From Chara braunii (lineage: Eukaryota > Streptophyta > Charophyceae > Charales > Characeae), in the NCBI GenBank assembly GCA_003427395.1, contig BFEA01000250.1, positions 613,227 through 639,397 on the forward strand: a DNA stretch of 26,171 nt, in the 5' to 3' direction. Below the pieces are notes generated by a model, which was not told where the DNA came from, searched no databases, and worked only from the letters and a program-made list of their open reading frames with translations. Positions 19,411-26,171 of the stretch are shown here, piece by piece. Position 1 is the first letter of the stretch, and each line of letters begins with the position of its first letter. A program made the translations under genes and the position numbers.

Positions 19411-19982
19411 GAACTTGGTGTCCAAAATGTCGAAGGACACGGCCTCGCTTACATGCGGGGCAAAGTACACGGGGACGGGGTCAATGCATCGGTCGATTGA
19501 CTTGTGCATGTGACTGTCAGCCAACGTGACTTGCGTGGGCTGCGACTTCCTCTGTACGCGTGGCCCATATAGTTGCGAGTGCTTCCGCAATAGATCAAAG
19601 TGCTGCAGGTCGCCTCTCCGATCTGAATGCGTATGTACAACAATGGCGCGTCGATGTCGTCGTATTGTTGTGTCTTGAACTCACGGCCGATCTTCGCAAC
19701 GTATTCGTGAAGGTCAACAACCTCTACTCCGGCGTCCATCAACGGAGCTGGTACTGCAGTGTGCAAGTAATCCCGCAATTGTGCGTTGAGCACGTTGCAA
19801 TGCGGTTTCGACAATCGACCGGTCGGGGGAACGGGCATCCATTGGAAGTCCGCGAACATCAACGGGTCGAGCTCTTCAAGTTTTAACCATGACGAAGTTG
19901 CCGAATCGGTTGCCGATGGTGGTGAAACCGTGCATGCGGTGGATTGTTGCATATGGAGTGGTTGGTCCAACGGTGGGACCAA
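19411..19982 (-). pseudogene. retroviral-type aspartic protease relic
   Basis: The minus-strand segment 19449-19982 leads with EYVAKIGREFKTQQYDDIDA, then PLLYIRIQIGEATCSTLIYC and GSTRNYMG. This is the N-terminal part of a Ty3/gypsy gag-pol protease, which would cut the polyprotein. The catalytic Asp of the expected L-I-D-x-G motif is Tyr here (TAT at 19590-19592). A frameshift after NYMG moves the rest to another frame (19411-19560). There RVQRKSQPTQVTLADSHMHK and VPVYFAPHVSEAVSFDILDT, the familiar C-terminal half, are readable. About ten residues expected between the halves are missing. Dead on three counts: stop-bearing gag, lost Asp, frameshift. Confidence 0.8.
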
Positions 19983-20017
19983 GTGGACAGTGTAATCCTC
20001 TTAAGGTTACCGAGGAC

Positions 20018-20685
20018 TTACGACATGCGCCTCCTCCCCAGATGTGTAGAAGGTCGATAGCAAGGCGGCCAAATTTGGCGGAGTGAGAGGTGGAGTCGCC
20101 TCACCTCCCACGCAGCTGAGTTTCCCGAGTTGTGGTACCGGCTGTCCATTTCCAGTCGGTGATGCGGTTTTCGCCTTCCCTTTTCCCGGGAATTGTTGTT
20201 GCTTCGCGGTTGGACGACGGCCACCTGATCTCCCTCACATGATGTGTGGGTGGCTTTCGGGTCTTCCACAATGGTGTCCGGTTGGACTGCAACGACATGC
20301 TGCGGATGCGAACCAAATTTTCCCTTCTCCATATGGGCTGGCTGCCACGCTGTCTTCTCGTGTGCAGCAGCCCGGTTGGTCTTGATGAGCTATAGGAAGG
20401 TTCGAAATGTCGGAACTTGAGTTTTTCGATGCTGACGGCTTCATGCCGCTGTAGCAGATCCTGGGCCTCCTTGCGGCGCGCCTGGGTATCTGCGTCAACT
20501 TCGGCCTGAAGCCACTGCTTTTACGTTGCTGCCTCTGCTTCAGCCTGTAGGCGGGCAGCCTCGGCGGCCGCCTGACGTTGTTCCTCAGCCTTGATCAATA
20601 TGAGTTAAGCTTGGAACCGCTGTCGGTACTCGGCAATGGACTCATTGGCAAGTTGGCCTGGCATGCCCATAACTGAGACCGTCAT
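20018..20685 (-). pseudogene. gag: gag relic of the LTR element
   Basis: The likely start is the ATG at 20685 on the minus strand (context CCACCATGACG). It gives MTVSVMGMPGQLANESIAEY followed by an Ala/Glu/Arg/Gln-rich stretch typical of a coiled coil (AEEQRQAAAEAARLQAEAEA). In a live element gag would form the particle that packages the RNA. Two in-frame TAA stops occur, at 20605-20607 and near 20521; both look like CAA codons changed by C to T. After about 95 residues the frame breaks. The following 200 bases read as a basic, Ser/Lys/Arg-rich linker (20018-20332) with no intact zinc knuckle seen. The core capsid domain seems short or deleted. Confidence 0.7.
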
Positions 20686-20701
20686 GGTGGCGGGGCACTG
20701 C

Positions 20702-20787
20702 TAACGTGGCATTGCTGACGTGGCACTGTTGCTGACGTGGCACTGCTGACTTGACACTGTTGACGTGGCACTGCTACTGTCGTGGCA
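20702..20787 (-). repeat. TGACGTGGCA repeats in the leader just upstream of gag
   Basis: Six related 10-mers on the plus strand at 20702, 20716, 20733, 20747, 20761 and 20778, spaced 14, 17, 14, 14 and 17. The copies at 20716 and 20761 read TGACGTGGCA and the one at 20733 reads TGACGTGGCA as well; the other three are variants. The ACGT core with flanking TG...GG is the type of site bound by plant bZIP factors. The position is in the transcribed leader, about 20-100 bases upstream of the gag start. Confidence 0.7.
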
Positions 20788-20885
20788 CTTTACCAAACCG
20801 GGAATGCAGGCAAAGGGTTGGGTAGGAGGGAAAACCCAGGACGGTGACCAACCAAACCGTACTTTCCTCCCGGTCGTAATCAACA

Positions 20886-21579
20886 AACTAAAAAACGTAA
20901 AATAAAATAAAAGAAGAGACTCATCTCCCCCCCCTTTTTTTTTTGTATATCTGTCAATCTGTTATGAGTGAGGCATGTCAGAGGAGTACTATGAGCGAGA
21001 TCTAGGCCAGGTTTCGCAAAGTTTCGGCTTTCACAAAAATGCGATCTTGAAAAAAAATTGTGCGAAATAAAGTAGTGATGCAATTTTCAGAAAAGAACTA
21101 AATCCAGTTTCTTAGAATATGACAACCTCCTAATATACCTAAAAACGAAATGCTGATAAGCTTCACAAGATTTCGGTTTTCAAAAAAATTTTGCGAGATA
21201 GAATGGAGATTCGATTTTCAGAAAAAAAATAAATCCGGTTTCCGAGAATATAACCACCTCTATCGTTATCCTAATATGCCTAGAAAACGAAATGCTAACA
21301 TCAGAAATTTTGGTTATGTATGCGAATATCAGAAATTTTCATATATTTGTTGCGTGAAAACGAAATGCTAATATCAAAAATTTTCAGATAAAAAGAAATG
21401 CTATTATCACGAATTTTCATATAAAATGAAATGTTGTTATCATAAATTTTCAAATATTTGTTGCGAGAAAGAAAAAAAATTCAGAAATTTGACGAAGTCC
21501 TACTTGATTTACTAATAAACAATCGATAGATCAAGCAAGCTGGCTACTTGATTGAGCGGGTCCTCTGATTGAGAGGTCC
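20886..21579 (-). other. AT-rich leader of the LTR element with internal duplications
   Basis: Untranslated leader between the PBS and gag. A ~130 bp segment is imperfectly repeated. 21078-21152 (AATTTTCAGAAAAGAACTAA to AACGAAATGCT) corresponds to 21208-21295, and AAATGCT-plus-TATCA-plus-AATTTTCA strings recur to about 21460. No coding region is supported. Confidence 0.6.
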
Positions 21580-21591
21580 GCTCCGATACCA
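21580..21591 (-). other. primer-binding site (initiator Met tRNA)
   Basis: The minus strand reads TGGTATCGGAGC, three bases inside the 5' LTR. It matches the common plant PBS TGGTATCAGAGC, complementary to the 3' end of initiator tRNA-Met, with one change. This fixes the orientation of the element. Confidence 0.88.
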
Positions 21592-21949
21592 AACCGTCGC
21601 ATACCGTAACAGTGCAGACCAGAACAAGAACCGACCTCTCTCACAAAGAACAAGATAGCGTAGCGGAAGACTTAGATACCAATGATCCGAACAATCAATG
21701 TTGCAATGCAGCCTCAAACATACATCATCATCATTCCATGGTGTGAAAGGGTCTGGCGCTCACACAGGAAGAATGCGCCAGTCCCCAACCACACACAGAT
21801 GAAGAAGAAGGGGGTTAAACAAAGAAGAGGGGAAGATGGGAATGTCGTCAACACCAAGTCTTCGGCACAGGCCCCAAATAATCCCTCGTCAAATGTCTGA
21901 ATCCCAATGTCGAGTCTGAACCCAATGTCGTCAAGTCTCAAAGTCACAA

Positions 21950-21964
21950 CTCTCTCTCTCTCTC
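21950..21964 (+). repeat. (CT)n microsatellite, right LTR
   Basis: Short CT run equivalent to 18321-18343. Confidence 0.85.
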
Positions 21965-22042
21965 GTAGTCCGCAGATACTGAGAAGTCAGGTAGCGAAAG
22001 GGTGAAGAAGAGATTGTGGACTTAGAAGAGGGAGAAGAAGAA

Positions 22043-22061
22043 CTCTCTCTCTCTCTCTCTC
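22043..22061 (+). repeat. (CT)n microsatellite, right LTR
   Basis: Short CT run equivalent to 18422-18480. Confidence 0.85.
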
Positions 22062-22356
22062 AGTCCGGTACTAACCTGTGAAGGTTGCGCCTTGTTGCAG
22101 GTACATCGAAGACGAAGCTGGAGCTATGGCGCCACAGGTAAGTCTCCCTGGACTCCGCCAACCATGCGTCTCTCTCCCTCTCCAATGCTACTCTAGCTCC
22201 TACTAGCGCCCAATGCTGAAGACTAATACTACTCCTGCAGCGCTCCTCCACAGTGCTGTTGCCGAATCCTGAAGACTACCTCCTGCCTCCTAAACTGCAC
22301 GTGAAGTGCTCGGCCAGTCCCTATGAACTATCTGCCTGCCTGTAGGGCGGGCCAAT

Positions 22357-22365
22357 CTTATATAG
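22357..22365 (-). promoter_or_regulatory. TATA box in the 5' LTR
   Basis: Same CTATATAAG in the equivalent position of the 5' LTR, which would drive the genomic transcript leftward. Confidence 0.6.
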
Positions 22366-22519
22366 TGCTGGCCTGTCCAGGAGGCTGCTCTTGTCAATGC
22401 CCAAACGTGCTAGACCCTGAGGAAGCTTCCGGGAGGCTGCTCTTGCCAATGCCAGAACGTGCTAGCCCCTGAAGAAGCTTCCGGGTAGATTCCAGGTAGC
22501 TTTTGGCTAAAGACTGAGG

Positions 22520-22795
22520 GCCTATAGGCCCTTGTTTTCAGGCTGTCAGGTTGAACCGACCCAGGATCTGTAGGCCCTCGTTTTCAGGCAGTCAGTTTGA
22601 CACGATACAAGGTTTGTAGGCCCTTGTTTCCAGGCTGTCAGGCTGAAACGACACAGGGCCTGTAGGCCCTTATTTTCAGGCTGTCGGGCTGAACCGACAC
22701 AGGACCTGTAAGCCCTCGTTTTCAGGCTTTTAGGCTGAAAGTGACATAGAGCCTGTAGGCCCTCGTTTTCAGGCTTTTAGGCTGAGAACGCTGGT
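22520..22795 (-). repeat. U3 tandem repeats, ~46 bp, right LTR
   Basis: Equivalent array in the 5' LTR with the same repeated core (CCCTTGTTTTCAGGCTGTCAGG and relatives). Unit number and order match the left LTR. Confidence 0.8.
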
Positions 22796-22834
22796 TGGGC
22801 CCTGCAGGCCCGTGTGGCTGCACAGTATGCCAAA

Positions 22835-22839
22835 CCTAT
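22835..22839 (+). repeat. 5 bp target duplication of the LTR retrotransposon (right)
   Basis: CCTAT, identical to 17961-17965. Confidence 0.85.
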
Positions 22840-23180
22840 TATTCTCTCAATTTCACCTTTCACTATCTACCTACCACTACTCCTAAGCCTATACAGGGGA
22901 CCCCTCTAAAAGGTGGTGGTCCACCAATTAACACATTTTATTTTATTTTTTGCCTCAAAATTCAGATTCATTACAACAACATTGGTCGGACGCTGGGGAC
23001 CTCAATATCACACCTGGATGCAAAACGTTCTGGAAATAAAAGCGTGCAGGTCTTTCGCTACAGATCTCATGCAGCTCTGTGGCTGCTTGTCCTACGCTAC
23101 GACTACCTACTCCTACTCCTAAAATACTATAACACAAATCTTCCTTAAAGTACGGAGGCCTACTTCGACCCTGTGGAACA
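22840..23180. other. no gene seen
   Basis: Mixed sequence with T-rich and CTACTCCTA-type strings. Nothing recognisable was found on either strand. Confidence 0.5.
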
Positions 23181-23280
23181 GGGGCTCGTTAGACACTCCT
23201 TGAAGCGTCCTCGGGGCCGAAGGAAGTTTCCTTGGAGGTTTTCAAGGAAATTACCGCCGTCGTTCTACCTATCCTTGGGG
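23181..23280 (+). repeat. left inverted repeat of the TIR element
   Basis: Blocks 23181-23202 and 23261-23280, separated by a segment absent from the right arm. Confidence 0.8.
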
Positions 23281-24199
23281 TGGTCTCCCAAGGATGATTC
23301 CTTTTGGCCGCCGGCGATCATTTTTATAATATTATAGTCAGCCGCGGGAGGGGCAATGCCTTGGTCCAATTGCTGAAGGCGGGAAATTTTGAAAGGCGCT
23401 GGAGACCGGAAAAAAAAAACTTAGAAAGCAATGGACCTCCGCAGTCAAAAATTGAATTTCAAATTGGGTGCTAGACGTCACGACGACGACGCGGGGCATG
23501 TGACATCCATATATGCGACGGTGGAAGTGGGCATTTGCAGCGGCGCAATGGAGTCCTTGTACGTCGTCACAAATTTCTGAGCGCCTCCTGAAGGTCCATC
23601 GCCATCGTCTCTGCATTCCGCCGCGCCTATGTGTTGAGTCGAGCACACGCGGGGAACATCGTCGAGGACTTGGCGCTGAGGTTACCGTGGTCGTGGCGAG
23701 CTGGTAGGCTATTGCATTTTCGTGGTTCATGAGCATTGCAGCACACGTGCGGATGGAGGGCGGCAGCGATGACGGACGTACGTAGTTGACGATGATTGAG
23801 AAGACGGCGGTGGCGATGGCAGCAACGACCGTACTCTTTCGTTGTCAGCAGGAGAGGGCATTGGGCAGAATGAGAGCGCAGGTCCGTGCGCGGAGGAGGA
23901 AAACGCTTCATCAAGTTCCGGTCGAAGGGCTGGATACCGTGGCCATCACGGAGGCTGCCGTTCAGGTTTGCTGCGCCATGGGTTGCAATGTTCTTCCACG
24001 AGCGACGCCGAGGCGGTGGATGAATAGGAGGCTGGGAGGATGACCCGCAATGCGATGATGCGACGGAGGGGTACTTATGGGAGAAGCTGCGTATGTCACC
24101 ATGTGTCTTTCAGGCGATGGCGATTGCATCCAGTGTGGACGAACGCCAGCGGGATGCGCTGCCGATGTCGATGTCGGGTGCAGTCTGTGTCGATCCCTC
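23281..24199. other. GC-rich interior of the TIR element, unassigned
   Basis: CGACGACG-rich DNA with overlapping frames on both strands. No frame shows a domain that I recognise. Transposase remnants cannot be excluded. Confidence 0.45.
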
Positions 24200-24332
24200 G
24201 TCTTCTCTATTGGAGGCGGTCGATAAAGGTCGGCCATCAATGATAAAGGAAGCACGCATGGAATGGGAGGACCACAACAAGCAAAATTGTGGCTAGGACC
24301 AGCAGTGGCAACCTTCAATAGAGGTCGGCCAT
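24200..24332 (-). pseudogene. second and third copies of the membrane-anchor segment, broken
   Basis: From the Met codon at 24330-24332 the minus strand reads MADLY, a stop, then RLPLLVLATILLVVVLPFHA. This matches MADVFRRLPLLLLVIVLLVL at 24728. A further start at 24235-24237 reads MADLYRPPPIE. The surrounding DNA (GACCACAACAAGCAAAATTG and CTTCAATAGAGGTCGGCCAT) also matches 24663-24728. These are old tandem duplications of one segment. Confidence 0.5.
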
Positions 24333-24423
24333 CAACAACACGTACGACAGGGCCGTAATTCTACGACGACGGTGAAGGTCCACCGAACGGCGACGATGAA
24401 GGGAGCAGCAGGTAGAGGACAAC

Positions 24424-24513
24424 ATATGACACACACACTCTAAACTGCGAGTCGGGCTGTGGCCTGCACGGTGGCTTGAATTGAGATTTCGTTAATGACA
24501 CACGCACTCTAAC
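24424..24513 (+). repeat. short direct repeat
   Basis: ATGACACACACACTCTAA (about 24426) and ATGACACACGCACTCTAA (about 24496), one base different, ~70 bases apart. It probably marks the boundary of the internal duplication. Confidence 0.55.
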
Positions 24514-25085
24514 GGGTCGTACACCCTTGAACTGGAAGTTCCGGAGTGGTCCATTGAAGACTTGCTCTTCGCCTGCCGCCCGTCCATGCTGACGTCCTTC
24601 TTCGCGGACCGCCTCTTACGTGTACGTCCAGGCACCCTGCCGAGGATGTAGACGTGGAAGAAGACGACAAGGACAAGCAAAACAATGACCAGGAGCAGCA
24701 GCGGCAGCCTTCGAAAGACATCGGCCATGAAAGGCAAGTGGGGAAGGGCAGCAGCTAGACGACGACGATATACCTCCAGCAAACGGCGACGAAGAGGGCT
24801 GCAAACGGCAGAACCCAGCATGGGACAAATGCCTTGTAACGTTTTTCGTCGCGAAATAGTGGGCAATCGGAGCAAGGGGGGTCGGCTGAAGTATTTAAAT
24901 TTGTCGACCGTTCGGCCCTTTCCGTTTGGCGGCATGCACTGCGAGGGACAACACTGTTCGGTGACGTCCGCGGGGTACGGCCGGCCACCAACGGTTACTG
25001 TTGGTGTAAGGTTCCTGGAAGCCGAATGTTGAAGACCTAAGATGTCCGTGCGCTGCCCGGTAGGAACTCCAATTTTCATCCCCAA
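24492..25085 (-). pseudogene. captured coding-like segment with a membrane anchor (197-codon frame)
   Basis: The frame is open for 197 codons, but its first ~120 residues are low in pattern and overlap the element's inverted repeat. The part worth noting starts at the internal Met at 24726-24728. It reads MADVFRRLPLLLLVIVLLVL, then VVFFHVYIL, a single strong hydrophobic segment, followed by a basic stretch (GRVPGRTRKRR). A short N-terminus, one membrane segment and a basic flank is the layout of ATL-type RING-H2 ubiquitin ligases among others. No RING cysteines and histidines follow, so that identity is only a suggestion. Related segments lie at 24332 and 24237, which points to duplication inside the element. 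Confidence 0.35.
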
Positions 25086-25133
25086 GGATAGGTGGAACGA
25101 ATTTTTGCTCCCAAGGAGTGTCTAACGAGCCCC
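25080..25133 (-). repeat. right inverted repeat of the TIR element
   Basis: Blocks 25112-25133 (perfect) and 25080-25099 (19 of 20) against the left arm. Confidence 0.8.
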
Positions 25134-25299
25134 ATGGTCCAGGGGACTAAATTTCACTGTTTGCCACTTGCTAGAAATAGGCAGGGCGTACCCGTCTTCC
25201 CCCGAGCATAACGCACCCTGAAAATGAACGTCTGCAAGGCACGTGTGAAACCTAACTTCTTCTGCCTTCCTGCTGGGGAAGTAAGGACCGAGAGGTTCT

Positions 25300-25341
25300 C
25301 ATTCAGTACATACTGAATGTGGTCCTCATTCAGTATATATA
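25300..25341. repeat. palindrome CATTCAGTA-CA-TACTGAATG, third half copy and TATA run
   Basis: Perfect 9 bp arms at 25300-25308 and 25311-25319. The half-site CATTCAGTA recurs at 25327-25335 and runs into TATATATA (25334-25341). No gene follows that could be assigned to it. Confidence 0.7.
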
Positions 25342-25429
25342 CGCTGCCAGTCTGCCGCCAGTTTCCCGAAAAACACAAAAAAGTCTACTGCCCGTTCTGG
25401 AATAGAATCGGGGCAAGTAACTTGTACCC

Positions 25430-25528
25430 GGGGCCAAGTCCCACTTACCCGAATGATCGATTTCTGACCGCAGATTCGGAAGATCAACGACCCGAAATCA
25501 AGGATCAGCGTAAGTGGGACTTGGCCCC
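25430..25528. mobile_element. 99 bp MITE-like element
   Basis: Perfect 19 bp inverted repeats, GGGGCCAAGTCCCACTTAC at 25430-25448 and its complement at 25510-25528. Inside, CCGAAT (25449-25454) pairs with ATTCGG (25474-25479) as a smaller hairpin. There is no coding capacity. Flanks (TACCC on the left, CAGTT on the right) do not give a clear target duplication, so the superfamily cannot be set. A single long hairpin of another origin is the alternative. Confidence 0.65.
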
Positions 25529-25594
25529 CAGTTTTCGGGTCCGAGGTGCACACATTCAACTATTGATGAACAGATGGTCAGCTCGAGTGGCCCC

Positions 25595-25635
25595 AGGGGT
25601 GTACATTTTTTTTTTTTTTGGGAAGGGGTGTACAT
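25595..25635 (-). mobile_element. 17 bp poly-A micro-insertion between 12 bp direct repeats
   Basis: AGGGGTGTACAT at 25595-25606 and again at 25624-25635. Between them lie 13 T and GGGA. On the minus strand the insert reads TCCC plus poly-A, the same last bases as the LINE-tail copy at 11436-11443 (GTCCC plus poly-A). It looks like a LINE insertion truncated to its tail. Confidence 0.6.
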
Positions 25636-25639
25636 ATGG

Positions 25640-26171
25640 TAGACACATGCCATTGGCTGGAAACCGAAACAAAGCCATGCACATTGTGGATGGAGGAATA
25701 CTAAACAGGTATCGGGGGACAAGCGTCATCATGCGCCTGCTTTCTATTCAGGGCATGAGCAGTTGCGGCCCCGTTTCACCCTGGCAGTGCTGTGGGAACC
25801 GTTCGCAAGGTCCTTTTTGCACGGGCGTTTCGCCTATCAGCGCCGAGTTACAGTGAGCCTTCCGGGAAGCGTACCCGGTCCACATAGTGGCCAGGTTCAC
25901 ACACCGCGAGCGCCTGTGTGACCCGGCCCTGAGCTCTGCCGCCAACATTCATACGTGTGCACTATTCCAGTGGGCAGCGAATACAACATTGTTGACCAAT
26001 AGAAAGACGCTAGTTTTTCCTCTTTCAGTGCGTCAAATGGGGGAAGGAGGAGGAGAGGCGGGGGAGGGGAGGGGGACGATGAAGTGGTGGTTGAATGGCT
26101 TTTGCTTTCATTAGCAAAAACTTTCACCACCCCTGAGATAGTGGACTTGCCAAAAGGCTTTTTTTTTTTTG
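25640..26171. other. window end, no gene seen
   Basis: Mixed sequence without recognised coding regions. A G/A-rich run at about 26038-26076 has several GGGG tracts. An imperfect inverted repeat (26086-26106 with 26113-26131, GGTGGTTGAATGGCTTTTGC mirrored) forms a hairpin with a 6-base loop just before the window ends. Confidence 0.5.

Larger units (their letters stand above)
17966..22834 (-). mobile_element. non-autonomous Ty3/gypsy-type LTR retrotransposon (gag-protease only)
   Basis: Complete element of 4869 bp with two LTRs, a PBS next to the right LTR, a polypurine tract next to the left LTR and matching CCTAT target duplications. It therefore lies on the minus strand (5' LTR on the right). 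The 2.35 kb internal region encodes gag and protease relics, and no RT, RNase H or integrase motif was found. A short tail resembling the end of a chromodomain suggests derivation from a chromovirus by internal deletion. Movement would need enzymes supplied by another element. Stops and a changed protease catalytic residue show that this copy is dead. Confidence 0.92.
21595..22834 (-). repeat. 5' LTR (right), 1240 bp
   Basis: Starts CGTCGCATAC (first T of TG changed to C) and ends GTATGCCAAA (CA changed to AA) on the plus strand. Both termini thus carry point changes relative to the TG...CA rule. Its last ~60 bases differ from the left LTR at two positions. Confidence 0.95.
23181..25133. mobile_element. 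terminal-inverted-repeat DNA transposon (possible gene-fragment carrier)
   Basis: A perfect 22 bp inverted repeat starts GGGGCTCGTTAGACACTC at 23181-23202 and is mirrored at 25112-25133. A second matching block follows further in (23261-23280 CGTTCTACCTATCCTTGGGG; mirrored at 25080-25099 with one change). The left arm carries about 45 extra bases between the two blocks. Weaker matching continues outward on both sides, so the true ends may lie 10-25 bases beyond. Long, graded inverted repeats with a GC-rich interior fit a Mutator-like element better than a Stowaway or Tourist MITE. No clear target duplication or transposase was seen, so the superfamily is open. The interior is GC-rich and contains duplicated coding-like segments. 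Confidence 0.7.

Noticed and set aside
17966-22834. Reading the LTR element as plus-strand
   Set aside because: The PBS lies beside the right LTR on the minus strand, the polypurine tract beside the left one, and gag-protease reads on the minus strand.
23338-24318. Several frames of 60-132 codons on both strands
   Set aside because: They overlap one another in GC-rich DNA of the TIR element. None has a recognisable motif or a consistent frame.
25317-25856. Plus-strand frame of 179 codons
   Set aside because: It runs through the 99 bp MITE and the poly-T micro-insertion, so it cannot be a conserved gene.

Overview
This window looks like nuclear DNA from a land plant with a repeat-rich genome. 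It holds decayed plant-type L1 LINEs, a Ty3/gypsy-type LTR element primed by initiator-Met tRNA, microsatellites, small inverted-repeat transposons and a satellite-like array. No intact host gene was found. Almost every long open frame is a shadow on a repeat or a piece of a dead transposon. The species cannot be named from this sequence.

Layout: 1-1520 is AT-rich intergenic DNA with a LINE/SINE 3'-end relic (about 356-430) and a weak SINE-like relic. 1520-3980 is a tandem array of about 30 monomers of ~81 bp, arranged as a ~161 bp dimer; each monomer carries a short hairpin. 4040-6715 is a plus-strand, 5'-truncated L1 ORF2 pseudogene (LINE copy 1). 6716-7657 and 11031-13307 hold minus-strand LINE ORF1-like relics, split by later insertions. 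7676-11030 is a 3.35 kb plus-strand retro-insertion with an 18 bp target-site duplication (17/18 identical). It carries no LINE ORF: it consists of a G-rich 5' part, a large nested tandem duplication, and a LINE-type 3' tail with poly-A. 11414-11605 (perhaps to 11790) is another 3'-end copy. 13322-16771 is LINE copy 2 (minus), bounded by a perfect 14 bp target-site duplication, with reverse-transcriptase catalytic motifs still visible.

17966-22834 is a complete but non-autonomous LTR retrotransposon on the minus strand. It has CCTAT target duplications, LTRs of 1281 and 1240 bp, a PBS, a polypurine tract, gag and protease relics, and no RT, RNase H or integrase. The reading frame appears to jump from protease to the end of a chromodomain. 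23181-25133 is bounded by a 22 bp perfect inverted repeat and looks like a DNA transposon carrying tandem copies of a membrane-anchor coding segment. 25430-25528 is a 99 bp MITE-like element with 19 bp perfect inverted repeats. 25607-25623 is a 17 bp poly-T micro-insertion between perfect 12 bp direct repeats.

The most interesting points are: (1) the composite, SVA-like retroelement at 7676-11030; (2) a 3'-tail stem-loop shared by five elements, with compensatory base changes; (3) the hairpin-bearing 81 bp satellite; (4) the protease-to-chromodomain internal deletion in the LTR element. Nothing here works as an operon or pathway. The window is a record of nested transposition, with LINE machinery probably acting in trans on several passengers.
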